This document shows positions 34,373 to 43,217 of a stretch of 64,000 nt of DNA, piece by piece. How positions within the stretch are numbered: position 1 is the first letter of the stretch; each line of letters begins with the position of its first letter. A model generated the notes under the pieces. It had not been told where the DNA came from, searched no databases, and was given only the letters and a program-made list of their open reading frames with translations. Position numbers and translations under genes: made by a program. The DNA comes from Owenweeksia hongkongensis DSM 17368 (lineage in GTDB: Bacteria > Bacteroidota > Bacteroidia > Flavobacteriales > Schleiferiaceae): the NCBI RefSeq assembly GCF_000236705.1, contig NC_016599.1, forward strand, positions 3,936,058 to 4,000,057. The letters run 5' to 3'.

Positions 34373-35469
34373 TATCACGAGAAGCAAATCAAAAAATACG
34401 AGTTCTTTACTTGGATGATGAGGAGAACAACCTCAAGTCATTTAAAGCAGCCTTTAGAAGAGAGTATGATGTTCATACAGCTATAACTTCAGAGAAAGCT
34501 TTCGAAATAGTAAAGTCAGTAAAACCTCATGTTATTTTTTCGGATCAGCGAATGCCAGTTACAACTGGTGTGGAATTTTTTAATGCGATCCGTCAAATTT
34601 TTCCAGACCCTGTAAGAATATTGGTTACAGGATATACGGATGTTAACGATATCATTGATGCAATCAATAAAGGCCATATCCACAGGTATATTACAAAACC
34701 TTGGAGTGAGCCTGAAATTAAGGTAGCAATTGACAACGCCTATGATTTGTACAGCACCCGCATGGCGTTAGATAAAAAAGTGGAAGAACTAGAGAAATCT
34801 AATCATGAACTTAGTCGCTTTATATATAGCGCGTCCCATGATTTGCGAGCTCCAGTTGCCTCAGCGCTTGGATTGATTAGAGTGGCGCGTCATGAAGTTA
34901 CTGACCCGCTATCTATAGGTTATTTTGACAAGTTAGAGCAAACAACAAAGGAGCTTGATACTTTCGTTTCTAATATCATAGATTACTACAAAAACTCCAA
35001 GCAAAAGGAGATAATGGAGGAGTTATCTTTTGAGGATTTGATGGAAGATGTCTTGGAAATTGTGAAAAGTCACCTTGGATCAGTGGACACAAGAATTGAC
35101 ACCGAGATTGACCAACAAAATGTTTTCAAAGGCGATCCTTATAGAATTAGAATTATTCTTAGTCAGCTAATTAGCAACGCAATAAAGTTTAAGAAAGAAG
35201 ATCAGGAAAGTGCCCGAATTAGAGTTGGTATAACTTCAGACTTGGACGAAGTAAGAATAGAGGTGGAAGATTTTGGTGTGGGAATATTAAAAGATCACAT
35301 GCATAAAGTGTTTCAAATCTTTTTTAAGAGTAGTGATACCAGATCTGGTAGTGGTATAGGATTATACATTGTAAAAGAGGCTTTGGATAAGATGGGAGGA
35401 AGTATTGCCGTAGACTCTAAGCCAGGGGATGGAACATTGTTTTCTATCAAAATTCCGAATAAGATATGA
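34369..35469 (+). CDS. receiver-histidine kinase hybrid
   Basis: 366 residues, soluble. The receiver comes first (D16-D17, phospho-acceptor D59 in SDQRMP), then a coiled coil, a HisKA box SASHDLRAPVASALG with H157 and a HATPase domain ending in GSGIGLYIVKEALDKMGG. The order REC-HisKA-HATPase is that of an intermediate relay kinase taking phosphate from another kinase. Overlaps both neighbours by 4 bases (ATGA), so it is produced together with the DISM kinase and the last response regulator. Confidence 0.9.
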   Translation: MISREANQKIRVLYLDDEENNLKSFKAAFRREYDVHTAITSEKAFEIVKSVKPHVIFSDQRMPVTTGVEFFNAIRQIFPDPVRILVTGYTDVNDIIDAINKGHIHRYITKPWSEPEIKVAIDNAYDLYSTRMALDKKVEELEKSNHELSRFIYSASHDLRAPVASALGLIRVARHEVTDPLSIGYFDKLEQTTKELDTFVSNIIDYYKNSKQKEIMEELSFEDLMEDVLEIVKSHLGSVDTRIDTEIDQQNVFKGDPYRIRIILSQLISNAIKFKKEDQESARIRVGITSDLDEVRIEVEDFGVGILKDHMHKVFQIFFKSSDTRSGSGIGLYIVKEALDKMGGSIAVDSKPGDGTLFSIKIPNKI

Positions 35470-35870
35470 ATCTGGAAGAGGTGAACCTTGTCATGCTAAT
35501 TGACGATAGCCATACCGATCGGTTTATTCATAAAAAGCTGCTCGAAATTTACTCAATAGGGAAAGAGGTGATTGAGTTTTCAGGAGCTCGAGAGGCTATT
35601 GATTATCTTAATGATGCAAAAAATGAAGGCAATAAATTGCCAGACGTTATATTGCTAGATGTTTTGATGCCAGAAATGAATGGCTTTGATTTTCTTACTA
35701 GCATAAAGAGCGTATATCCCAAGTTGGTAAAACCGCCTGTAATATATATGTTAAGTTCAACCGATGATGAAAGTGACCTGAAAAGGGCTCGAAGCATTAA
35801 AATGGTTCAGAAGCTGCTCAGAAAACCCTTTTCTCCAGAAACTCTTATCAAAGCCCTATCAGAACTCTGA
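35466..35870 (+). CDS. single-domain response regulator
   Basis: 134 residues. Receiver only: D13-D14, phospho-acceptor D65 (LLDVLMPE), Ser/Thr switch in LSSTDDES and Lys in LLRKPFSPE. The PxxKPxx region and the hydrophilic beginning fit the Rcp1-type group of small receivers that act as phosphate shuttles. The last gene of the relay; its 3' end overlaps the opposite prfC by 12 bases. Confidence 0.88.
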   Translation: MNLEEVNLVMLIDDSHTDRFIHKKLLEIYSIGKEVIEFSGAREAIDYLNDAKNEGNKLPDVILLDVLMPEMNGFDFLTSIKSVYPKLVKPPVIYMLSSTDDESDLKRARSIKMVQKLLRKPFSPETLIKALSEL

Positions 35871-37442
35871 TTTTAGGTGAAATTTAATCTTGTCAAATTT
35901 TTCGCGGGCCATATTTAGGCTAAAGGCCGAGTCAGAAAGAAATACCAAACGGCCAAATTTATCTTTAGCCAAATAACGATATTTTAGTTTACTAAACTCT
36001 TCTAACTGCTTGTCATCAGATGATTCTATCCAGCAAGCTTTGTGGGCAGGATAGTTTTCATAAGTACACTTAGCATTATATTCATGCTCAAGGCGGTATT
36101 GAATTACCTCATATTGCAGCGCACCAACGGTTCCGATTACCTTTCGCCCATTACTCTCTAAAGTAAAAAGTTGAGCTACTCCTTCGTCCATCAATTGATC
36201 AACGCCTTTGTTGAGTTGTTTGGCTTTAAGCGGATCAGCATTGTTGATAAATCGAAAATGCTCTGGTGAAAAACTTGGAATCCCTTTGAATTCTAATTTC
36301 TCTCCTTCTGTAAGTGTATCTCCAATTCTAAAGTTTCCACTATCGTGAAGTCCGACAATATCTCCTGGATAAGCTAGGTCAACCACGCTCTTTTTACTAG
36401 CCATAAAGGCCGTAGGATTGCTGAACTTTAGGTTTTTACCTTGACGGACGTGCTGGTAATTTGTGTTTCTTTCAAACGTTCCTGAAACTATTTTTAGAAA
36501 TGCCAGCCTATCTCTGTGCTTCGGATCCATGTTAGCATGAATCTTAAAGACAAATCCAGTAAACTTATCTTCCATAGGGTCCACCACGCGGTCTTCGGCC
36601 TTTTTTGGAAGCGGAGCCGGAGCTATATCTACAAAGCAATTAAGAAGTTCTTGCACTCCAAAATTGTTAAGAGCAGAGCCAAAGAAAACTGGAGAAAGTT
36701 GGCCATCTAGGTAGGTCTGTTTATCAAAATCGGGATAAACTCCAGATATAAGTTCAATTTCATCTCTCAAAGTGTCTGCAGCTTCTTTGTCGATATACTT
36801 TTCAATTTCTGGAGTACTTATATCTTCAATGCTTACGCTGTCTGCAATTTTTTGCTTTTTCTGTTCAGTATATAACTGCAGGTTTTTTTCCCACATATTA
36901 TATACTCCCTTAAAATCTTGCCCCATACCAATAGGCCAGCTTAGAGGGCAAACGTTTAGACCAAGCTTTTCCTCAACTTCATCGAGAAGGTCGTAAGCAT
37001 CTTTACCTTCGCGATCCAGCTTGTTGATGAACACAATTATAGGAGTGTCTCTCATACGACACACTTCCACAAGCTTCTCAGTTTGGGCCTCTACACCCTT
37101 TGCAACATCAATTACCACAATCACACTATCTACAGCGGTGAGTGTACGATAGGTGTCTTCAGCAAAGTCTTGGTGACCTGGTGTATCAAGAATGTTTATT
37201 TTCTTGTTTTTATACTCAAAGCCCATAACAGATGTAGCTACAGAGATTCCTCTCTGACGCTCAATCTCCATAAAGTCAGATGTAGCACCTTTCTTTATCT
37301 TATTTGACTTTACGGCTCCTGCTTCTTGAATAGCGCCACCATACAACAGAAGTTTTTCTGTTAGGGTTGTTTTTCCGGCATCCGGGTGAGATATAATCCC
37401 GAATGTGCGCCTGCGGTTTATTTCTTTCTTTCTATCACTCAT
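35859..37442 (-). CDS. prfC: peptide chain release factor 3
   Basis: 527 residues. GTPase that recycles RF1/RF2 from ribosomes. G1 loop SHPDAGKTT at about 18-26, then RQRGISV (switch I), DTPGHQDF (G3), FINKLDRE (G4). The RF3-specific C-terminal region is complete. Normal length. Has its own promoter match 10 bases upstream of the start and faces the light-regulator gene. Confidence 0.95.
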   Translation of the reverse strand: MSDRKKEINRRRTFGIISHPDAGKTTLTEKLLLYGGAIQEAGAVKSNKIKKGATSDFMEIERQRGISVATSVMGFEYKNKKINILDTPGHQDFAEDTYRTLTAVDSVIVVIDVAKGVEAQTEKLVEVCRMRDTPIIVFINKLDREGKDAYDLLDEVEEKLGLNVCPLSWPIGMGQDFKGVYNMWEKNLQLYTEQKKQKIADSVSIEDISTPEIEKYIDKEAADTLRDEIELISGVYPDFDKQTYLDGQLSPVFFGSALNNFGVQELLNCFVDIAPAPLPKKAEDRVVDPMEDKFTGFVFKIHANMDPKHRDRLAFLKIVSGTFERNTNYQHVRQGKNLKFSNPTAFMASKKSVVDLAYPGDIVGLHDSGNFRIGDTLTEGEKLEFKGIPSFSPEHFRFINNADPLKAKQLNKGVDQLMDEGVAQLFTLESNGRKVIGTVGALQYEVIQYRLEHEYNAKCTYENYPAHKACWIESSDDKQLEEFSKLKYRYLAKDKFGRLVFLSDSAFSLNMAREKFDKIKFHLKSEF

Positions 37443-37452
37443 TTCTGGGTGG

Positions 37453-37460
37453 CAAAAGTA
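37453..37460 (-). promoter_or_regulatory. candidate promoter (-7 element) of prfC
   Basis: Minus strand TACTTTTG, an exact TAnnTTTG match, ending 10 bases before the prfC ATG. It lies next to a plus-strand match at 37465-37472. Confidence 0.5.
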
Positions 37461-37464
37461 CTAA

Positions 37465-37472
37465 TAGTTTTG
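37465..37472 (+). promoter_or_regulatory. candidate promoter (-7 element) of the CarH-type regulator
   Basis: Plus strand TAGTTTTG, an exact TAnnTTTG match, 70 bases upstream of the regulator start at 37543. Together with the prfC element it makes a compact divergent promoter region. Confidence 0.4.
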
Positions 37473-37542
37473 TCTCTTTGAGTTTGTTTAAGATATTAGC
37501 ACAATAATTAAACGAGATGAAATTTTATTTTTAACTTGAGGT

Positions 37543-38436
37543 ATGCAGAGTAAGTATTCTATAAAAGAGTTGGAGCATCTATCTGGTATAAAAGCTCATA
37601 CTATACGCGCTTGGGAAAGCAGATATAAACTTATTGAGCCGCACAGGACTGCTACCAATATCCGATACTATGTAGATGAGCACCTTAAAAAAATACTAAA
37701 CACATCGGCTTTGATAAAGGCTGGTGTTAAGATTAGTAAAATAGCGCAAATGACCGAGGAGGAAATTAATGAGGCGGTTATGAACAGTGGCAGGTATGAG
37801 TCCAATTTCACAACTTATATCAACTCATTAAAAGTGGCTACTTTAATGTATGAGGAAAATACATTTGATGCAGTGGTTTCCAAGTGTATTGTGAGTTATG
37901 GCGCTGAAAAAACTTTAATGGAAGTGGTAGGTCCCTTCATAAAAGAGATAGGACTATTATGGCAAATAGGGGTTATGAAGGTTAGTCATGAGCATTTTGC
38001 ATCCAATATGCTTAAAATGAAGCTTTTTGCATTAATAGATCAAAGTTTTCCTCATTCATTGGATTCAAATTCCAGTGCTTATATTTTGTATTTACCCGCT
38101 GATGAACTACATGAGCTTAGCCTTTTGTATTTGTATTATCATCTTATTATAAATGGAAATAGGGTAATCTATTTAGGGCAAGCGGTGCCATTCGAATATT
38201 TAAAGCAAGTATCGGAAAAAACTGGCATTCGGAATTTTATTTCGGTATTTACCACTAATCCGCATATAGATGAGATATCTAAGTACATGGGGATAATCGG
38301 GGAGAACTTCCACAATACGGGGAGCCGCTTTTTGCTTACTGGTAAGCAAGTTCAGGACTTGGTGGCGGATGTGGAAACTCCCATGGTATCTATTTTTAAA
38401 GGGGTTGAGGAATTGCGGGAGGCTTTGCTAAATTGA
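37543..38436 (+). CDS. MerR-family regulator with B12-binding-type domain (CarH/LitR-like)
   Basis: 297 residues. Residues 1-75 are a MerR helix-turn-helix (SIKELEHLSGIKAHTIRAWESRY). The middle helical bundle has W140 followed after nine residues by E150-H151, the W-x9-EH signature that packs around the adenosyl group of B12 in CarH photoreceptors. The C-terminal Rossmann-like domain has E188-x-H190, at the place of the lower axial His, but the following Gly of ExHxxG is Ser193. CarH represses carotenoid genes in the dark and releases DNA in light. Here it stands directly upstream of the sigma-crt operon, which supports the same role. Confidence 0.85.
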   Translation: MQSKYSIKELEHLSGIKAHTIRAWESRYKLIEPHRTATNIRYYVDEHLKKILNTSALIKAGVKISKIAQMTEEEINEAVMNSGRYESNFTTYINSLKVATLMYEENTFDAVVSKCIVSYGAEKTLMEVVGPFIKEIGLLWQIGVMKVSHEHFASNMLKMKLFALIDQSFPHSLDSNSSAYILYLPADELHELSLLYLYYHLIINGNRVIYLGQAVPFEYLKQVSEKTGIRNFISVFTTNPHIDEISKYMGIIGENFHNTGSRFLLTGKQVQDLVADVETPMVSIFKGVEELREALLN

Positions 38437-38521
38437 ATATTGCTTGGTTGGATTGATGTTTGGTTAAGATTGTATATCGATCAAAGTATCAGAATAATCT
38501 TATAAAAAGATGTTTTCAAAA

Positions 38522-38551
38522 TTTGATTTTTGAATTTTTTGTTTAACTTTG
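38522..38551 (+). promoter_or_regulatory. promoter of the ECF sigma-carotenoid operon
   Basis: A TTTG at 38522-38525 and TAACTTTG (exact TAnnTTTG) at 38544-38551 are separated by 18 bases, close to the Bacteroidota primary-sigma promoter layout. The sigma gene begins 40 bases downstream. If the CarH-like protein binds here it would control the whole operon. Confidence 0.6.
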
Positions 38552-38590
38552 TCGAGGATTCATTAAACAAAACACTTAAACAATACTACA

Positions 38591-39094
38591 ATGACAAAGT
38601 CAGAGTTCGGAACATTAATTTTAAGTCACCAAAGTTTTTTGAAGCAACTGGCTCTAAAGCTTACTAAGGATGCTGAAGCCTCTAACGATTTAACTCAGGA
38701 AACTTATTACAAAGCCATTCGTAATAGTGATAAATTTCAACAGGGTACAAACATTAAAGGTTGGCTTTACACCATTATGAAAAACACTTTCATCAATGCG
38801 TACAGAAAGAGTAAAAATCAGAATACCTTTGTTGACGAGACGGAAAACAAGTATTTTATCAACATAGGGCAAACTGAGAAAGTGGCTCAAACAGATGCAA
38901 TTGTTGATAGAGAATACATGATGGAGCAAATAAACTCTATTGAAAAAACATACGTTGAAACCTTTATGATGTACTACAATGGTTACAAGTATGAGGAAAT
39001 CTCGGAAATTCTTTCAATCCCATTGGGAACTGTAAAGAGTAGAATCTTTCTGGCGAGAAAGAAGATGCAGGATAAATTAAAAGATTATCGCTAA
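38591..39094 (+). CDS. ECF-type RNA polymerase sigma factor
   Basis: 167 residues. Region 2 holds DLTQETYYKAIRNSDKF and NIKGWLYTIMKN; region 4 has YEEISEILSIPLGTVKSRIFLARKKM, a typical helix-turn-helix. No anti-sigma gene is adjacent. In Myxococcus and Streptomyces the light-induced carotenoid locus also pairs a B12 MerR regulator with an ECF sigma (CarQ/LitS), so light induction is a reasonable inference. Crt genes start 14 bases downstream. Confidence 0.9.
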   Translation: MTKSEFGTLILSHQSFLKQLALKLTKDAEASNDLTQETYYKAIRNSDKFQQGTNIKGWLYTIMKNTFINAYRKSKNQNTFVDETENKYFINIGQTEKVAQTDAIVDREYMMEQINSIEKTYVETFMMYYNGYKYEEISEILSIPLGTVKSRIFLARKKMQDKLKDYR

Positions 39095-39108
39095 TACATT
39101 AAATGTGA

Positions 39109-40596
39109 ATGAAGAGAAAGGCCATTGTAATTGGATCAGGATTTGCTGGTCTTTCTGCAGCAACAAATCTTACCAAAAAAGGATTTGATGTAATAATTTT
39201 AGAAAAAAACGATCAGCCCGGTGGTAGGGCTCGATCGTTTTTTGTTGATGGGTATACCTTTGATATGGGGCCCAGTTGGTATTGGATGCCGGATGTTTTT
39301 GAAAAATATTTTGAGCAATTCGGAAAAAAGGTTTCTGACTATTACGACCTAGTAAGGCTCGATCCTTCATACAGAGTTTATTTTGATAAAGACGATGCTT
39401 TAGATCTGGAAGCTGATTTATCAAAGCTCGCCAGCCAATTTGAAAATATAGAGAAAGGAAGTGGGAAGAAGTTACTGGAATTCCTTGAAGATGCTGCTTA
39501 TAAGTATCAAGTGGGAATTAATGACCTTGTATATAAACCGGGTAGGAGTATAACTGAATATGTAGATACGCGGGTTTTGAAAGGTTTATTACAACTTAAC
39601 ATCCTGAGGTCGATGCGGAAGCATGTTTCCAAGTCTTTTACCAACTCAAAGCTTATAAAGTTGATGGAGTTTCCCATCCTTTTTTTGGGAGGTACTCCAA
39701 GTAATACTCCAGCATTATACAGTTTGATGAACTATGCCGATATGGCTTTAGGCACTTGGTACCCGATAGGAGGGATGCATCAGATTGTAAAGGCAATGGT
39801 TTCTTTAGCCGAAGAAAATGGCGTTGAGATAAAGCTTGGTCATAATGTAAAATCCATAAAGGTATCGAATGGTAAAGCGGTTTCAGTAAGCACAGATAAG
39901 GGCGATTTTGAAGCCGATGTAATAGTTGGAGCGGCAGATTATCATCATGTAGAGCAAAACCTTTTACCCAAAGAGCATCGTCAATATTCTGAAAAATATT
40001 GGAAAAGTAGAAAAATGGCTCCTTCAAGTTTGTTGTTTTACTTAGGGGTAAATAAGCGGGTTGAAAACATTAAACATCATACTCTCTTTTTTGATGAGAA
40101 CTTTGATGAACATGCTGCTGAAATTTATGAGAATCCGCAATGGCCAAGTAAGCCACTTTTCTACGTTTGTACACCATCCAAAACGGATGACTCAGTAGCT
40201 CCCAAGGGTTGTGAAAACATGTTTTTACTTATGCCTGTTGCCCCTGGTTTAGAGGATAATGAAGAAATTCGAGAACGTTATTTTGGAATCATGATAAATC
40301 GTCTGGAGCAGCACATAGGAGAAAGAATTAAAGAAAATATTGTGGTAAAGAAATCCTATGCGCAATCGAATTTCGTAGATGATTATAACGCCTTTAGGGG
40401 AAATGCCTATGGTTTGGCAAATACACTAAAACAAACTGCTATATTGAAGCCTTCAATGAAAAGTAATAAAGTAGAAAACTTATACTATGCCGGTCAATTA
40501 ACGGTTCCAGGGCCAGGAGTTCCTCCGTCTATTATTTCGGGGCATGTGGTTGCTGGTGAAATTGCTAAAGATTTAAATATTAAAGAATTGGTATGA
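39109..40596 (+). CDS. crtI: phytoene desaturase
   Basis: 495 residues. FAD-dependent desaturation of phytoene to lycopene. The N-terminal dinucleotide fold reads VIGSGFAGLSAATNL, followed by LEKNDQPGGRARSF, and the C-terminal signature GQLTVPGPGVPPSIISG is complete. The ATG at 39109 is the first after the sigma stop. Overlaps crtB by 4 bases (ATGA). The family also includes later ketocarotenoid and diapo-carotenoid oxidases; the position beside crtB favours the desaturase. Confidence 0.93.
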   Translation: MKRKAIVIGSGFAGLSAATNLTKKGFDVIILEKNDQPGGRARSFFVDGYTFDMGPSWYWMPDVFEKYFEQFGKKVSDYYDLVRLDPSYRVYFDKDDALDLEADLSKLASQFENIEKGSGKKLLEFLEDAAYKYQVGINDLVYKPGRSITEYVDTRVLKGLLQLNILRSMRKHVSKSFTNSKLIKLMEFPILFLGGTPSNTPALYSLMNYADMALGTWYPIGGMHQIVKAMVSLAEENGVEIKLGHNVKSIKVSNGKAVSVSTDKGDFEADVIVGAADYHHVEQNLLPKEHRQYSEKYWKSRKMAPSSLLFYLGVNKRVENIKHHTLFFDENFDEHAAEIYENPQWPSKPLFYVCTPSKTDDSVAPKGCENMFLLMPVAPGLEDNEEIRERYFGIMINRLEQHIGERIKENIVVKKSYAQSNFVDDYNAFRGNAYGLANTLKQTAILKPSMKSNKVENLYYAGQLTVPGPGVPPSIISGHVVAGEIAKDLNIKELV

Positions 40597-41432
40597 GAGC
40601 ACTTTTTGACAAAGTATCATACCGATCGAGCGTTATAGTAACCAAAAGCTATAGTACTTCCTTTTCCCTAGGCATTATGCTGTTGGATAAAACCCTGCGC
40701 CAGCATGTATATGCGATATATGGTTTTGTTCGTTTTGCTGATGAAATAGTCGACACTTTTCATGAGCATGACAAAGCACATTTGCTAAATGATTTTAAAA
40801 ATCAAACCCATGATGCCATTTCTCGTGGCATTAGTTTAAATCCTATTCTTAATTCTTTTCAAAAAACGGTAAACGAGTTTCAAATAGATAGAGATTTGAT
40901 TGATACCTTTTTGAAGAGTATGGAGATGGATCTAAATCCTATAGAGGCTTATTCACGAGAGGAATATGAGGAATATATATTAGGAAGTGCAGAGGTTGTT
41001 GGGCTGATGTGCCTAAAAGTATTTTGCTATGGTGATCAAGAGCAGTATGAAGCCTTGAGTCATGAAGCCATGAAACTTGGATCAGCCTTTCAAAAGATAA
41101 ATTTCCTTCGTGATTTGAATGCCGACTATTACGATTTAGGGCGTGTTTATTTTCCGAATATTGATATGAAGACCTTTGATGACTCTGTGAAGGCAGAGAT
41201 AGAAGCGGATATCGAGAAGGATTTCAAACTTGGGTATGAAGGAATTTTGAAGCTTCCAAAAAAAGCAAGGTTTGGTGTGTACATTGCTTACGTTTATTAC
41301 TACAGTTTGTTTCAAAAAATAAGAGCTTTGCCAGCTGATGCGATTTTAGAACAAAGGGTTCGGATTGCAAACAGAAATAAATACGGACTTTTGCTGAGTT
41401 CATATTTCAAGCATAGTTTTAATCTTTTATAA
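40593..41432 (+). CDS. crtB: phytoene synthase
   Basis: 279 residues. Head-to-head condensation of two geranylgeranyl diphosphates. The first Asp motif DEIVD is at 50-54 and the second is FLRDLNADYYDLGRVYFP in the middle of the protein. Coupled to crtI by ATGA overlap, then 15 bases to idi. No crtY or crtZ follows, so cyclisation or hydroxylation genes must be elsewhere. Confidence 0.93.
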   Translation: MRALFDKVSYRSSVIVTKSYSTSFSLGIMLLDKTLRQHVYAIYGFVRFADEIVDTFHEHDKAHLLNDFKNQTHDAISRGISLNPILNSFQKTVNEFQIDRDLIDTFLKSMEMDLNPIEAYSREEYEEYILGSAEVVGLMCLKVFCYGDQEQYEALSHEAMKLGSAFQKINFLRDLNADYYDLGRVYFPNIDMKTFDDSVKAEIEADIEKDFKLGYEGILKLPKKARFGVYIAYVYYYSLFQKIRALPADAILEQRVRIANRNKYGLLLSSYFKHSFNLL

Positions 41433-41447
41433 AATAGCCCATTACAG

Positions 41448-41966
41448 ATGGTAGAAAATGTCATCCTAGTAGATGAAAATGATAATGAAATTGGCCTGAT
41501 GGAAAAAATGGAAGCACATCGCAAAGGACTTTTGCATCGTGCTTTTTCAGTTTTTGTGTTAAACTCAAAAGGCGAATTAATGATCCATCAACGAGCGTTG
41601 CATAAGTATCATTCAGGAGGCTTGTGGACCAACACCTGCTGTAGCCACCCCCGCAAGGGCGAAGAAGTAGAAGCCGCGGCGCACCGCAGATTGATGGAAG
41701 AAATGGGATTTGACTGTCCAATTGAGAAAAAGCTGGATTTTGTTTATAAATCGGTATTGGATCAAGGGTTAACTGAGCACGAGTTCGATCATCTTTTTGT
41801 TGGTCATTATGATGACGAGCCAAATATAAATCCTGATGAGGTTGCTGACTGGAAATGGATGTCCATCGCTGATGTTAGAAAGGATATAGAAGAAAACCCG
41901 ACTCAGTATACTGAGTGGTTTAAAATAATATTTGATCGTTTTACTGAAGAAGTAGCCGAGGCATGA
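41448..41966 (+). CDS. idi: isopentenyl-diphosphate isomerase, type 1
   Basis: 172 residues. Interconverts IPP and DMAPP. The catalytic cysteine lies in TNTCCSHP (C64/C65), followed by the Nudix-type helix AAHRRLMEEMGFDC, and a metal-binding DHLFVGHYDDEPNINPDEV stretch with the second catalytic Glu region. Stands between crtB and the pterin gene; it balances precursors for carotenoids drawn from the mevalonate pathway. Overlaps the next gene by 4 bases. Confidence 0.93.
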   Translation: MVENVILVDENDNEIGLMEKMEAHRKGLLHRAFSVFVLNSKGELMIHQRALHKYHSGGLWTNTCCSHPRKGEEVEAAAHRRLMEEMGFDCPIEKKLDFVYKSVLDQGLTEHEFDHLFVGHYDDEPNINPDEVADWKWMSIADVRKDIEENPTQYTEWFKIIFDRFTEEVAEA

Positions 41967-42376
41967 GGGTAACGGTAAACAGAAAAGCTCATTTCAATGC
42001 CGCCCATCGTTTGCATAGAGCGGATTGGGATGACCAGAAAAACCAACAAGTTTTTGGGCGGTGTAACAATCCATTTTATCATGGTCACAATTATGAGTTG
42101 ATTGTTTCTGTCACTGGCAAAGTTGATGACGAAACAGGTTTTGTAGTAGATATGAAATGGTTAGCGGATTTGATTACCGAAAAGGTGGAAGACTATTTAG
42201 ACCACAAAAACCTGAATGAGCAGATTGATGAGTTTAAAAGCTTAAACCCTACAGCTGAAAATATAGCAGTGGTAATTTGGAAAAGACTCCGTTCTTCAAT
42301 TGACTCTCAGCATGACCTGAAAGTTACTTTGTATGAAACTCCAAGAAATTTTGTTGAATATTCTGGAGAGGAATAA
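41963..42376 (+). CDS. 6-pyruvoyl-tetrahydropterin synthase-type protein (PTPS-II motif)
   Basis: 137 residues, COG0720 fold. Zinc ligands H15 and the HGH pair H40/H42, catalytic cysteine C34. The spacing is C-x5-HGH, as in eukaryotic PTPS that make tetrahydropterin, rather than C-x3-HGH of QueD (queuosine). Its position at the end of the crt operon, ahead of a flavin reductase and a photolyase, suggests a pterin cofactor such as an antenna pigment or tetrahydrobiopterin. QueD activity is not excluded. Confidence 0.82.
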   Translation: MRVTVNRKAHFNAAHRLHRADWDDQKNQQVFGRCNNPFYHGHNYELIVSVTGKVDDETGFVVDMKWLADLITEKVEDYLDHKNLNEQIDEFKSLNPTAENIAVVIWKRLRSSIDSQHDLKVTLYETPRNFVEYSGEE

Positions 42377-42578
42377 ACCGAATGGACTAGTTCTTGTTTA
42401 GCATTAAATAGTTGTTTTTTTCCGTTGATTCACTTGGATTATAACAGGGAAAAGGGCAATTTAGTAGAGGCTCAATCAGGAATACTTCGTAAACGGCTAA
42501 TAGCTGCTTCGCTTTTTTTAAACCTCATTGAGATGCTCTTCATAAATAAAGTATCAACAATTTTAAGATCAAAGTATA

Positions 42579-43217
42579 ATGGTATTGAGGTATTTCAGTT
42601 CTAAAGATTTCATAAAATGGGATCAATCCTTTCGTAGAAATTTTTTTAATTCTGTAGGTGGTTTCAAAAGCTTAAACCTTATAGGCACTAGGTCTGTTAA
42701 AGGTGCGGCCAATTTGGGTTTGTTTTTTTCGGTAACACATATTGGAAGTACACCTCCTCTGGTTGGTGTTATTTTTAGATCGCCCACTGTACCACGTCAT
42801 ACTTTAGAGAATATATACGACACCGGCTTTTTTACAATAAACTCAGTTCAAAAGAGCTATGTAGAAAAGGCACATCAAGCTTCTGTAAAATCTCCAGAAA
42901 CTATGAGCGAGTTTCATGAAATAGGTCTCCGCGAGTCGTATCATGCAAACTTTTTGGCTCCTTACGTGGAGAGTAGTCGTGTAAAGATGGGACTCAAATT
43001 TGTAGAGAAACACGATATTTTGGCCAATGGAACGACCTTAGTGGTAGGTGAAGTTGTAGAGTGCTGGGTGGACGGTGATGCGTTAGATCCTGATGGATTT
43101 GTGGATCACACAGAGATAGGAAACGTAGCTGTAAACGGACTCGACACTTATTATACAGCTACTGAAATCAAAAAAATGACCTACGCCAAATCCAAAGAAG
43201 GCGTTAAGACGTCTTAA
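42579..43217 (+). CDS. flavin reductase-like FMN-binding protein
   Basis: 212 residues, split-barrel flavin-binding family. Seen in LIGTRSVKGAANLGLFFSVTHIGSTPPLVGVIFR, the FMN-binding part, and HTLENIYDTGFFTIN. The stop overlaps the photolyase start (TAATG), so the two are translationally coupled. This suggests that the reductase supplies or reduces flavin for the photolyase, or that both act in a light response. A 202-base gap separates it from the PTPS gene, so it may have its own promoter. Confidence 0.82.
   Translation: MVLRYFSSKDFIKWDQSFRRNFFNSVGGFKSLNLIGTRSVKGAANLGLFFSVTHIGSTPPLVGVIFRSPTVPRHTLENIYDTGFFTINSVQKSYVEKAHQASVKSPETMSEFHEIGLRESYHANFLAPYVESSRVKMGLKFVEKHDILANGTTLVVGEVVECWVDGDALDPDGFVDHTEIGNVAVNGLDTYYTATEIKKMTYAKSKEGVKTS

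Noticed and set aside
38466..38501. AAGATT...AATCTT inverted repeat ahead of the sigma operon
   Set aside because: Six-base AT-rich arms with a long spacer are expected by chance; could be revisited as a CarH operator.
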